From a virus, in the IMG/VR virus record IMGVR_UViG_3300009610_000082, positions 1 to 25,677 of that record: a stretch of DNA of 25,677 bases; one strand, 5' to 3'. Both the position numbers and the translations under genes were made by a program. Positions 1-7,824 of this stretch are shown piece by piece; positions within the stretch are counted from its first letter, which is position 1; each line of letters opens with the position of its first letter. A model generated the notes under the pieces. It did not search any database and was not told where the DNA came from. It saw only the letters and a program-made list of their open reading frames with translations.

Positions 1-562
1 CCTCAAGCTCTTCAGGCGTGGGCGGAGCCATACCACCAGCTTGCTGCTCAGATACCTGCTGACCTAGCTGTGGACCACCTGCCGGTACAGGCATACGGCT
101 GGCCTGTTGGGGCGTTCCCGGTGGGGCCATACCCTCCTGCGGCGGGCCGTTAATAGCAGCGCCGCCGGCAGAGGGGCCATTAATACCAGCCCACTTAGCC
201 AGGTCACCATAGCCCGCTCCGGCCCAGTCGACGTTGTACCCAGCGTTAGCCCTGTCCATTTGATGCTGCTCGTTCTGACGGATAGAGCCCAGTCTCTTCT
301 CATCCTCTGGGTTCATAGATACAGTTTGTACTGGTCGCCCATCTGGCCCAGTACTCCAGGTCAAGTCACCATAGGCTGTCTTCTGATTAGCTCGGTTGTC
401 CCTCAGAGTCTCGCCATACCTGCGATTCTCCTCCTGAATATCCGCTTCCCGCATCTTCTTGGCGTCCTCAGCGGCTTGCTTAGCTGCCTTCTCCTTGGAC
501 TTGCTACCCATAATACCCCCGACGAGACTCACCGCTGCTCCAGCTGCCATAGCCCAGGTCAT
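1..562 (-). CDS. Putative virion ejection/internal protein (3' end beyond window)
   Basis: The open frame runs off the left edge; 187 codons are visible. The ATG at 562 overlaps the stop of the upstream gene as ATGA and has a GGAGGT ribosome-binding site four bases upstream. The N-terminus is a short glycine/alanine-rich hydrophobic segment, then a lysine/alanine/glutamate-rich helical stretch (about residues 20-55), then a G-D-L-T-W-S-T-G-P-D-G-R-P segment resembling N-terminal parts of podoviral internal or ejected virion proteins. The visible C-terminal part is rich in Pro, Gly, Gln and Met. Position after the tail nozzle-like gene fits a DNA-ejection or internal core protein. The family assignment is inference from composition and synteny; the MTWA start resembles that of the gene at 13158-13859. 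Confidence 0.6.
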   Translation of the reverse strand, partial: MTWAMAAGAAVSLVGGIMGSKSKEKAAKQAAEDAKKMREADIQEENRRYGETLRDNRANQKTAYGDLTWSTGPDGRPVQTVSMNPEDEKRLGSIRQNEQHQMDRANAGYNVDWAGAGYGDLAKWAGINGPSAGGAAINGPPQEGMAPPGTPQQASRMPVPAGGPQLGQQVSEQQAGGMAPPTPEELE

Positions 563-969
563 AGTACCTCCAGCTTGTCAAATTCCTCGTATGAGGAGCA
601 AATCTGCTCCTCTTCCAGCTTATCCATGTCCGTCTCATCTGTACCGTGCGCGCTAATCCAGATCGTATCCTCATGGAAGTACGATATGTTCTTCGTACCT
701 GCCGGAGACACCCAGATGCATGGGGCAGTCCGCTCTATGACACCTTCCGGCGTCTTGATAGACACTCTCCCCTTAAGCAGGGCGTTAACCTGCGAGTACT
801 TGTGCAGCTTCCCGATAGACACTGTACCGGCGGGAGTGGTGAGACTGCGCACGTAGACGCGATGCGCAAAGTAGTGATCCAGTGGGCGGTCTGTCTCTTG
901 CGGCATGGCCGCAACGATGTCCTGGAACTGGAGGACTTGGGCACGGTGGGCCTTCACGATGTCGTTCAT
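559..969 (-). CDS. Cupin-like phage structural-region protein
   Basis: A 136-residue protein. Residues about 38-110 look like a small cupin/jelly-roll beta-barrel: a V-Y-V-R-S-L-T-T-P-A-G-T strand pair, then K-L-H-K, then an N-A-L-L-K-G-R-V-S-I segment, then P-C-I-W-V-S-P-A-G-T, ending with H-E-D-T-I-W and an acidic D-E-T-D-M-D-K-L-E tail. Small cupin-like proteins of this pattern are common near tail genes of podophages and their role is not established. The ATG at 969 overlaps the upstream stop (ATGA), and its own stop overlaps the next ATG, so it is tightly coupled in the late operon. Confidence is high that it is a gene, moderate for the fold. Confidence 0.85.
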   Translation of the reverse strand: MNDIVKAHRAQVLQFQDIVAAMPQETDRPLDHYFAHRVYVRSLTTPAGTVSIGKLHKYSQVNALLKGRVSIKTPEGVIERTAPCIWVSPAGTKNISYFHEDTIWISAHGTDETDMDKLEEEQICSSYEEFDKLEVL

Positions 970-2681
970 AAGCCAATGCCTATTTCGAACAGGGCCTCGT
1001 GGTCAGTGTAGGCTATTTGCCCTGACCCGCGTATGGCTATCTGTAAAGAGAGCTTCTTGCCGAAGCCGGACACTCCAAACCACTTATGGAACGATCCATC
1101 AGCCTCTCCCCACTTAGAGAAGTCCCAAACAGCATCGGCTGTGTTGGGTGGAGCGCCCGCCCACAGTGCCTTATCATCTTTGTTAGGAGTGGGGGCGCTG
1201 ATGGGCTCCTCAAGGTGGTACTCGGGCAGGTAACGGGCGAAGAATGATGGGTCAGACTGAGACCGTCCGTACAACTTTACTCGGAGCATCCTTTTATTCA
1301 GGTTGGGTTCCCCATAGTCAAAGAACGCACCTTGTATACGTGCTGTGACTATGTCTCCGTGCTTCAATCCATCCGCAGGCACTCCATCCTCATTTCCAAA
1401 GAATGCTTGGTTAACCATGCCGTCAGCTGTACCATAGATAAACTGCCCATAGAACACGTCAGCACAGCGGAAATCCATACCTGACACAGTACACCAGGCA
1501 CTCGTAACGGAGTTCATGGCTACAGTTTGTCGGTTCCCCAGCATATCTAGCAATGGAGTACCTACTACAAGCATCTCCTCCGTAGCATAGGGATGCAAGA
1601 ACCAATATTGTTTGTCAATTGAGTCCGAAATCTGTCTGGACAAGCGGGGATTGAACTTATATCCCATTGAGCCGGATAGGGTAGTTGTGTGTAGACGCCC
1701 TGATACAAGGTCGGATATATCAACCACCCCGTACTCGCACAGAAATACTATGTTACCACCATGATCGCAGAAATTACGTCGTCCATAGGGGAACCGTCCT
1801 GCATACCACCTGCCCTTGAGTTGAAACGTCGCTGCATTGTCTGGATCGGTGCCTTGATAGACGATTATCTGGCCCTCAGTAGAGGCCAAAACTAACCCAT
1901 CATCTATGCCTTCACCGGAATCGTATGTCCAATTAGAAGCCCAGAGTAAGGAGCCACCTTGATTAAGTTGCTGACCAAAGTCAAATGCATGGGCCTCCCC
2001 CACCATCTGCCCCACGGGCAAGTAGAACGCCACAGATGAGTTCTTCATCAAGAACCAGACTCTGTTCTTCCACATCCAAATGAAGGCGATATTCTTGGTT
2101 GATGCGATGGAGTACCCAACCGGCCAGTAGATCGTGTTAGCTGCGGGCAGGGTGGGTAGGGTTGGTGGCGGCCCCACCACATTGAGTACCTCAACCCATT
2201 CAGTGGGGGTACGACCAGTTTGGTACGTGTAGTACCCAGCTCCTGAGCTAACTGTTAGCAGGAAGTTACCACCCTGGGATACAAAGTTGGTGTAGTACCA
2301 CTCACCAGGTACGTCCGATACAGTACTTGGAGCCTTGGACAATACTGGGGCCACACCTTGTGTTGTAACATCGTATATGTTGCTTACACTCCCCGCCGCC
2401 CCTGTGGGGGATGCGAATATGCGTGATTGTGACCGAACACTTCCCTGATACGTCATGATCGTATTAACTGCACCAGTGAGCTTATTGGCTAGTGGAATCC
2501 AATGCCTCCAGCCCTTTCTGATCTCACACCCATAGGCTCGGGGCAGTACATTATCAAGAACGTAGGCATCCTGGTCTGGGAAGTCCATCGTCGAATTGAT
2601 AAAGTTAAGCCCACCTACAGGTGACGGTAGCCGCACCTGTTTCTGTTGAGGCTTACGAATGGCGTTAGTACGCAGAGCCAT
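966..2681 (-). CDS. Tail nozzle / tail tubular protein B-like
   Basis: A large beta-rich protein of 571 residues from the ATG at 2681. The N-terminal region has the pattern L-P-S-P-V-G-G-L-N-F-I-N, then M-D-F-P-D-Q-D-A, then L-D-N-V-L-P-R and R-K-G-W, which is typical of podoviral nozzle/tail tubular B-type proteins (P22 gp10 or T7 gp12 functional class). The rest has many W, Y and G residues, as expected for a beta-propeller-like virion protein. The frame is open upstream to a GTG at 2732. I prefer 2681 because the conserved-looking part begins just after it and it overlaps the upstream adaptor gene by only 17 bases; no strong ribosome-binding site decides between them. Role: completes the short tail below the adaptor ring. 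Confidence 0.8.
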   Translation of the reverse strand: MALRTNAIRKPQQKQVRLPSPVGGLNFINSTMDFPDQDAYVLDNVLPRAYGCEIRKGWRHWIPLANKLTGAVNTIMTYQGSVRSQSRIFASPTGAAGSVSNIYDVTTQGVAPVLSKAPSTVSDVPGEWYYTNFVSQGGNFLLTVSSGAGYYTYQTGRTPTEWVEVLNVVGPPPTLPTLPAANTIYWPVGYSIASTKNIAFIWMWKNRVWFLMKNSSVAFYLPVGQMVGEAHAFDFGQQLNQGGSLLWASNWTYDSGEGIDDGLVLASTEGQIIVYQGTDPDNAATFQLKGRWYAGRFPYGRRNFCDHGGNIVFLCEYGVVDISDLVSGRLHTTTLSGSMGYKFNPRLSRQISDSIDKQYWFLHPYATEEMLVVGTPLLDMLGNRQTVAMNSVTSAWCTVSGMDFRCADVFYGQFIYGTADGMVNQAFFGNEDGVPADGLKHGDIVTARIQGAFFDYGEPNLNKRMLRVKLYGRSQSDPSFFARYLPEYHLEEPISAPTPNKDDKALWAGAPPNTADAVWDFSKWGEADGSFHKWFGVSGFGKKLSLQIAIRGSGQIAYTDHEALFEIGIGL

Positions 2682-3429
2682 AGCCGGTATCTGGGATGTT
2701 ACGGATAGCATTGATGTACGGGTAGCCCACACCTGGTACGAGGCTCAGAGCCGTAGCTCCCTTGTCTGTACCAGCCTCGTAGTTGAAGGCCTTCATGAAG
2801 TCGGCTACCGCAGCTGTGGCATCGTAGCCCTCATTCTCCATCCACTTGACCCGTGTGAACAGAATCATGAGTTGGGGACTGTAGATGTGGAAGTCTGTAT
2901 CCTTCTCCATCGTCTCTTGGCCAACTTCGGTAGCTGTGGCCTCATCCACACCTACGGCCCAGTACTTGGACGTGTACTCGAAGCTGAGAGGTTGAGGACT
3001 GCCCGGCGGTGGGGGCGACTTCACCCACAACTGGCCGTCGCGGATACGCCACATGAAACGCGTCGTGATCTGCGTGTTACGCACGACGAGCCACTGCCAA
3101 TCCTGAGCATTGACGGGGCCAACGGCAGGAAGCTGAGTCGAGCGGTTCCAATGCGTATCGTCCGTCATGACCTTAAAGTCAGGCGGAAGATCGAATGCCT
3201 TCTCTGTCTGAGCAGGAGTATCGGCTACAATGTCTATCACAGCCGTCTTAGACAGCTTCTGCCAATTAGACATGGTCATTAACTGCTGACCAGCTAGGTT
3301 AGTGTAGTACTGTAGCCGCTGAATCGCCTCATCTTGAGATGTCGCGACGGTAGTTGCCTTAGGATGGCCAACCGAGCGTGCGACTGTATTAACTATCTCA
3401 ATAAGAGTAGCACCTTTAGGAGCTGGCAT
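2665..3429 (-). CDS. Tail adaptor / head-completion protein (gp4/gp11-like)
   Basis: A 254-residue protein. The N-terminus (E-I-V-N-T-V-A-R-S-V-G followed by a Q-R-L-Q-Y-Y-T-N-L-A-G-Q segment and N-W-Q-K-L) is the helical core usual for podoviral adaptor proteins that bind the portal. It is followed by F-D-L-P-P-D-F-K and a beta-rich middle with many W/R residues. The gene lies between capsid-region genes and the nozzle-like gene, as in P22- and T7-type modules. The ATG at 3429 has CAGGAC upstream. Between this gene and the next upstream one is a short 56-bp spacer containing CGTAGT/ACTACG arms. Functional class by pattern and synteny, not by search. Confidence 0.8.
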   Translation of the reverse strand: MPAPKGATLIEIVNTVARSVGHPKATTVATSQDEAIQRLQYYTNLAGQQLMTMSNWQKLSKTAVIDIVADTPAQTEKAFDLPPDFKVMTDDTHWNRSTQLPAVGPVNAQDWQWLVVRNTQITTRFMWRIRDGQLWVKSPPPPGSPQPLSFEYTSKYWAVGVDEATATEVGQETMEKDTDFHIYSPQLMILFTRVKWMENEGYDATAAVADFMKAFNYEAGTDKGATALSLVPGVGYPYINAIRNIPDTGYGSAY

Positions 3430-3485
3430 ACGTAGTCCTGATTACTACGGACACCGGCAGACACTATGTCGAGCCGGTACAGCTG

Positions 3486-4043
3486 TTACTGCTTGGGCGA
3501 CTTCGCGGCAGACTGGTTAGCCGTCAACTCTGCGATCTTTCTCTCCAGCTCTGCGACTCGTGCATCTGTACCGTTCGCAGCGTCCAGGAACTTCTGAGCC
3601 TTCTGCTTGTAGCTCTGGAATCCCTGGAACTTCTGCCCTACCTCGTCACCGGTGGAGGCCAGCTGTTCCACCGTGTGGATGCCGAAGAACTTGAACTCTT
3701 CGACCATGGAGCGAGTGATGAAGGGCACGGCGTCGAGCCTGGTACCGACGATCTGACTGCCCTCGCCGGCCTTGAACTTGGCGTAGTGGTCAGGGAACCG
3801 AGCCTTGTCGTCAGATGATGCGGGGCGATCCACGATGGAGAGTTTGTCTCCTGGCACCATGATACGGACGTGCTCAACATCGGAGAAGATGGGGCGATTC
3901 GCCTCATTTGAGGCCGTCTCCATGATCATAGGGCGCAGGTAGAAATGCACATGGAGCTTAGAATCCATGGCGTACCGGCCATCAGTCTCCATCTGAAAAT
4001 CTTTAACTTGAGACCAATCGGTAGGGGCTGTCGGTTGTTCCAT
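3486..4043 (-). CDS. Conserved phage virion-region protein with C-terminal coiled coil
   Basis: A 185-residue protein with an ATG at 4043 preceded by GAGGAAA. The middle has a V-R-I-M-V-P-G-D-K-L-S-I-V-D-R-P segment, then a F-P-D-H-Y-A-K-F-K-A-G-E segment, then G-T-R-L-D-A-V-P-F-I and an E-F-K-F-F-G-I-H-T-V-E-Q-L-A helix-hairpin-like segment. This arrangement recurs in a phage protein family found in capsid/tail modules whose exact role I cannot state. The last 30-40 residues (A-R-V-A-E-L-E-R-K-I-A-E-L) form a clear coiled coil. Between the lipoprotein gene and the adaptor; could be a decoration or head-tail joining accessory protein. Confidence 0.8.
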   Translation of the reverse strand: MEQPTAPTDWSQVKDFQMETDGRYAMDSKLHVHFYLRPMIMETASNEANRPIFSDVEHVRIMVPGDKLSIVDRPASSDDKARFPDHYAKFKAGEGSQIVGTRLDAVPFITRSMVEEFKFFGIHTVEQLASTGDEVGQKFQGFQSYKQKAQKFLDAANGTDARVAELERKIAELTANQSAAKSPKQ

Positions 4044-4049
4044 GTTTCC

Positions 4050-4655
4050 TCAGGGATTGGGTACCACTGGTGGGACTACCACCACAGGAGGTACGATTGC
4101 AGGCATACTACCATTACCACCTACTACAACTTGACCACTATCATTAACAACCTCGACATTGGTGTTAGTCGTCGTGGTAGTGTTAGTGGTAGTGTTCGGA
4201 CGGATGGTTGACAGATCGAGGGGAGGGAGCTTGAATGCCGTCACCGCATTAAAACCTGCGTCGGCGATGCCGTTCATTGCCCCATAACCTGCGATGCTAA
4301 CGTCAGCAGCGTTATTCGACTGAGTAACACCAAGGCGATAACCAAAGTAACCCATAGCAAGAGTCGAAAGACTGGGGACAAGGACGCGAGCCCATTCAAG
4401 AGCTTCGTTTTGAGGCGGTGCAATTTGGACATTCTTCTGTCCGTTCTGCGCACCGAGCGCCAGCATGATGACAGCGACCGTCCTTGTGGTCGGGTCGCTG
4501 CCAAACTTCGCAAGCTCCATCATCGCCGCCGACTGCTCCCGCGCGATTGACGCATTCGCCTCAGCTACACGAGCCATGGCGTTAGCGTAATCCTGATAGC
4601 TGGTAGTCTGGCAACCAGTTAGCGTCAGGAGCAGAAGGAGCGATGTCTTGCGCAT
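4050..4655 (-). CDS. Putative lipoprotein in the capsid operon
   Basis: The 201-residue product starts at the ATG at 4655, overlapping the upstream stop as TAATG; the frame stays open further upstream but the signal peptide begins here. M-R-K followed by a leucine-rich core and L-T-G-C (Cys15) is a textbook type II signal peptide with lipobox. After it comes an alanine-rich helical stretch, a second hydrophobic region around residues 95-110, then a G/A-rich part, a threonine/asparagine-rich run around residues 160-175, and a V/P-rich tail. In Gram-negative hosts the mature protein would be anchored to a membrane. Function unknown: superinfection exclusion, lysis accessory or a virion component are all possible. 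Confidence 0.75.
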   Translation of the reverse strand: MRKTSLLLLLTLTGCQTTSYQDYANAMARVAEANASIAREQSAAMMELAKFGSDPTTRTVAVIMLALGAQNGQKNVQIAPPQNEALEWARVLVPSLSTLAMGYFGYRLGVTQSNNAADVSIAGYGAMNGIADAGFNAVTAFKLPPLDLSTIRPNTTTNTTTTTNTNVEVVNDSGQVVVGGNGSMPAIVPPVVVVPPVVPNP

Positions 4656-5422
4656 TACGTTACCGCAGGTGATGCGGCGGTTGCCGAGCCGAACGCATTC
4701 GCACCGGCTGGGAGGGAAAGACCTGATCCCGACCACGTGGTACGGTTGATCCAACCCGCCTCGATGGCCACACCTTGAGCTATTGCGCCGGCTGCCGTGA
4801 CAACCTTCATACCGAAGCCTGTACGCGGATTAGCCGCACCTGCATCGCGTGAAGCACCGTTCCCCATTGCGAGGAGCGGTTGAGCGACGTAGGGCAGAGG
4901 ATCAGCTCTTGCCAGCGAGTAGTCCGTTGGGCTAGCCCCAACTGGCTTAGTCATAACCATCTTCCCACCGCCAATGACGAGAAATCTGGCATCCGGAGCT
5001 GCCACGAGAGCCGTAACAGGGGCCGTCGGAGGCAATACCGTTTGGTTGTAGTTAAGCCCAGGTTGGTAGTCGTCAGTGAAACCGTTGACAGACGCAGGTT
5101 TGGTACGGTCGTACAGCGGACTAGCGATGCCGATTGCTCCTGTTACGGCATCTCCGCTGTCGTTCAAGGCGAAGCCGATGCCCGTCGACAGCCCACCCGT
5201 GCTGTGGTCATCTGTCTTCAGGACTCGGGTTGCGTACCCAGGCGTATACGTCAGCTTAGGGTACTCCATCGCATCGAACGGTGAACCCAGAGGTCCACTG
5301 AACGGATCGAACGTGGCCGGCATACTGCCCACAATTTTAGGCGGATTTGCCCCTTGTTCGTACACCGGATACAGTGGAACCGGCGCTGCTACAGCCGGCC
5401 CACCAGCTGGATATGCTGACAT
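4655..5422 (-). CDS. Putative capsid-associated structural protein
   Basis: The 255-residue product begins at the ATG at 5422, which has an excellent AAGGAGG six bases upstream; the longer open frame upstream is only read-through into the capsid gene region. The protein is rich in Ala, Gly, Pro and Thr, with few charged residues, beginning with a proline-rich linker (residues 1-35). It follows the major capsid gene directly, a usual place for decoration proteins or a second head protein. I do not recognise a named family. Its stop codon overlaps the ATG of the lipoprotein gene (TAATG), suggesting coupled translation. Confidence 0.75.
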   Translation of the reverse strand: MSAYPAGGPAVAAPVPLYPVYEQGANPPKIVGSMPATFDPFSGPLGSPFDAMEYPKLTYTPGYATRVLKTDDHSTGGLSTGIGFALNDSGDAVTGAIGIASPLYDRTKPASVNGFTDDYQPGLNYNQTVLPPTAPVTALVAAPDARFLVIGGGKMVMTKPVGASPTDYSLARADPLPYVAQPLLAMGNGASRDAGAANPRTGFGMKVVTAAGAIAQGVAIEAGWINRTTWSGSGLSLPAGANAFGSATAASPAVT

Positions 5423-5432
5423 CGTGGCCTCC

Positions 5433-6416
5433 TTACGCGATGTTCGCGATCCGGCCTTGGAATTGCGAGCCAGACATAGCGAGGTTGCCCGCCCAGGCCA
5501 GGATTTGAACTTCCGCATCCTGGTTGATCGCATACCGGCGATTCGGGCTCAACGGGACCATGTTCCGTGCCGAGTGCGGCATGAGGAAGATGTACTTCGT
5601 GTTGAGCATGAAGCCAGTCGACGCTGGGCAGAAGCCACCGATACCGCCGTCCAGAACAACGTCCGCATCCATGTACTTGATGGACGGGAAGCCCAGCTTG
5701 CCGGTCTCAGCTTGCGTAAAGCGTTGCTGAGCTTGGAGCGAAGCCAGGTAAATCTTCCACAGCACGTTGTCCAGCACGATCAGATCGGGACGATCAGAGC
5801 CACGAACCAGTTTGGCCCACGACGAGTTCAGGACTTCCCCGAAGTTGGAGGGGGAGAACGGAGCAGGTGTGGAGAGGTCGGACTGCTTGGTCAGCTTCGA
5901 CTGCCAGAAGACCCACGCAGCGCGGTCGATGCCACCATACGTGCCGGCGACGTTGTTGAGCGGCACGGCAGCGTTCAGGCCCGTGAGCTCTTTACCACCC
6001 GCGCCCGTACCGTCAGCGTAGATGCCACCAGCGAGCAGGTTAGCCATCGTGGACTCGGCCACAGTGATGCGGCCTTCGAGCAGGTCGATCATCTGCTCCC
6101 GTCCCGCATTCTGGAGTTGCTCCAGACCGGACATAATGATGGGGCAGGCGAGCTGCTTGATGGAGAACTCTGCCGCGCTGATGACGTCTTGCGCTGCTAC
6201 CGGCAGGAGGTCGTAACCGCTGTACCACCCACCGTTGCCGTTTTGCGCGAAGCTGAGTTCACGCATGATCGTGTTACCACCGCTGAACGTCTTCACGTTA
6301 CCCCGCTGGCTCAGACGTGCCGAGAGAGCGTTGTTGAACGTGACGTTGTCAGCAATGGCTTTCGACCGATTCTGAATCGTCGTGGCGACGATATCAGTTA
6401 CATTCGGGAAAGACAT
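5433..6416 (-). CDS. Major capsid protein (HK97-fold type)
   Basis: A 327-residue protein directly downstream of a scaffold-type gene and followed by other head genes. Size, position and features fit a podoviral HK97-fold capsid protein: an N-terminal helix (N-V-T-D-I-V-A-T-T-I-Q-N), an extended-loop region with R-E-L-S-F-A-Q-N-G-N-G-G-W-Y-S-G-Y, a long spine-helix candidate around residues 105-135, and A-domain segments such as P-D-L-I-V-L-D-N and F-L-M-P-H-S-A-R. The ATG at 6416 has AGGAGA upstream. A 523-codon open frame lies on the opposite strand here but is a shadow of this gene's codon bias. No separate protease is visible, and no N-terminal delta domain is apparent. Confidence 0.85.
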   Translation of the reverse strand: MSFPNVTDIVATTIQNRSKAIADNVTFNNALSARLSQRGNVKTFSGGNTIMRELSFAQNGNGGWYSGYDLLPVAAQDVISAAEFSIKQLACPIIMSGLEQLQNAGREQMIDLLEGRITVAESTMANLLAGGIYADGTGAGGKELTGLNAAVPLNNVAGTYGGIDRAAWVFWQSKLTKQSDLSTPAPFSPSNFGEVLNSSWAKLVRGSDRPDLIVLDNVLWKIYLASLQAQQRFTQAETGKLGFPSIKYMDADVVLDGGIGGFCPASTGFMLNTKYIFLMPHSARNMVPLSPNRRYAINQDAEVQILAWAGNLAMSGSQFQGRIANIA

Positions 6417-6425
6417 TGTTGTCTC

Positions 6426-7448
6426 CTAGAGAGGTTGGGCATCGTCAAAGGCTGCTTCAAGCGTCTCACGCAACGAGCCTCCGCCAGCGGCTCCGACATG
6501 TGCGGCCCCGGGGACACCGGGCGCACCACGGACACTGGAAGATGCTCTGCGTGCGGCGTTCGCACGGTTATTCTTCATAGCCGCGCGGCTTTGAGCCTCT
6601 CTCGTCAGGAGGATTTGACGAGTGGCCGGATTAGACCACACGGCTGACTGATAAGCGTCTTCAAGCGTTTTCGCGTGACCGAGCTCAATCAGGTCTGCCA
6701 TCTGGTTCCGTACATCGTCAAGAAACTCATGCTTGGGATCAGCTGCGAACCCAACTACCGACTTCTCAGCCTCTAATTGGGTTTGATACTCTACTCCAGC
6801 GGACTGCTGGCGAATCACTGCATTAGCACGGGCTGTAGCCATCCGTGCCTCTAGCACCTCCGGTGGCGCTTGTATGCGTCCCGTTAGAACTTGGTCTAAC
6901 GCGCGCACATCCACACCGTAGGCCTGTACTATGTTAGCTACAGTCTCGGCCTTCAGCCGATCATCGCCGTGTGCGAGAGATCGAATGGAGGCGAATACGT
7001 CATGTACAAATGCTGATGGGGAGACTCCATTAGTCTGGAGTGCCTGCGAAAATGGGGCGATATGACTCTGTAGCTCGTCCGCCATGCGGAGCTTGGGACC
7101 GACGCTGCCGATAAGGCGCATCGAGTCACCTTCCCGCCGAAGCACCTCTTCCTGTACCTCGCGGGGGAGCTGGTTCCACTTCTCACGTACAGCCGGTTTC
7201 CACTGAGCAGGAGCCTTCAATTCCTGACTGGGAACGCTGACCTCCTTGGAGGCTGGGTCCGCAGCTGGTTTCTCGGGCGCCGCAGGGACAGGGACCTGCT
7301 GCTCAGTGGAAGGCTTATCAGGTGTCTCCTTAGAGGCACCTTCTAAATTGGGATCAACCTCGTCAATCGCCGCTTCAAGGGATTCACGAAGACTTGGTTC
7401 CGGTGTTTCTACCGGCTCGTCAAGGACTTCTGCGTCTAGGTCAGCCAT
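6426..7448 (-). CDS. Capsid scaffolding protein
   Basis: A 340-residue protein, strongly acidic and proline-rich in its first 75 residues (D-A-E-V-L-D-E-P-V-E-T-P-E-P), then helical and charged throughout (Q-W-K-P-A-V-R-E-K-W-N-Q-L-P, R-M-A-D-E-L-Q), ending in an arginine/alanine-rich segment and a glycine-rich linker. This is the usual make-up of podoviral scaffold proteins, and it lies immediately before the capsid gene and after portal and one small gene. A motif is used twice: S-L-R-E-S-L-E-A-A-I-D-E near residue 19 and S-L-R-E-T-L-E-A-A-F-D-D near the C-terminus. The ATG at 7448 has AGAGAG upstream, overlapping a promoter-like sequence. Confidence 0.85.
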   Translation of the reverse strand: MADLDAEVLDEPVETPEPSLRESLEAAIDEVDPNLEGASKETPDKPSTEQQVPVPAAPEKPAADPASKEVSVPSQELKAPAQWKPAVREKWNQLPREVQEEVLRREGDSMRLIGSVGPKLRMADELQSHIAPFSQALQTNGVSPSAFVHDVFASIRSLAHGDDRLKAETVANIVQAYGVDVRALDQVLTGRIQAPPEVLEARMATARANAVIRQQSAGVEYQTQLEAEKSVVGFAADPKHEFLDDVRNQMADLIELGHAKTLEDAYQSAVWSNPATRQILLTREAQSRAAMKNNRANAARRASSSVRGAPGVPGAAHVGAAGGGSLRETLEAAFDDAQPL

Positions 7449-7485
7449 ACGATATTATCTCTCTTTTCAGTCTGAAAGTAAAGGA

Positions 7486-7824
7486 TTATTTTCTGCCCTT
7501 AGTCTCTAATTGATGTATCGCTCGACCAATATCGTCCTTGGTTACCGTCCCACGCTTACCCGTGTAGTAATCATCCCGGCGCTGACGAGCGTGCTTCCAT
7601 GTATCAGTGAAGTCGTCTGCTGTGGTGAGGCCGTTCTGACGCATGTATTCCCGATGCTTGGTCCGAGTAGAAATATCATGACCGTCAGTAGTCCGAAGAC
7701 CATCATAGATAGCGTCAGATGTAAGGTGGTTACGGGCATCGTCCCTCCCTGGTTGTTCGTAGTCGGGGGTCACCTCAACTAAGGTATCCAGCTCCCTGTC
7801 CCAGATGAACCTACGCCTTGTCAT
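7486..7824 (-). CDS. Small conserved portal-scaffold intergenic protein
   Basis: A 112-residue highly charged protein. It starts R-R-R-F-I-W-D-R-E-L-D-T-L-V-E-V, followed by repeated Asp/Arg/Thr segments (D-A-I-Y-D-G-L-R-T-T-D-G-H-D-I-S) and a S-T-R-T-K-H-R-E-Y-M-R element. Small proteins with this start and a basic 'K-H-R-x-Y' element are found between portal and scaffold genes of podophages; role unknown. The ATG at 7824 overlaps the portal stop by 14 bases and has GGAGG and AAGGG upstream. Predicted cytoplasmic or virion-associated, no membrane segment. Confidence 0.8.
   Translation of the reverse strand: MTRRRFIWDRELDTLVEVTPDYEQPGRDDARNHLTSDAIYDGLRTTDGHDISTRTKHREYMRQNGLTTADDFTDTWKHARQRRDDYYTGKRGTVTKDDIGRAIHQLETKGRK

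Noticed and set aside
107-1011. Plus-strand open frames opposite the cupin-like and ejection-type genes
   Set aside because: Antisense to coupled late genes; the sequences look like low-complexity translation of the complement.
5076-6647. 523-codon open frame on the plus strand over the capsid and scaffold genes
   Set aside because: It lies antisense to the clear capsid gene, has no ribosome-binding site or plausible protein pattern, and follows from the GC-rich third-position bias of the real gene.
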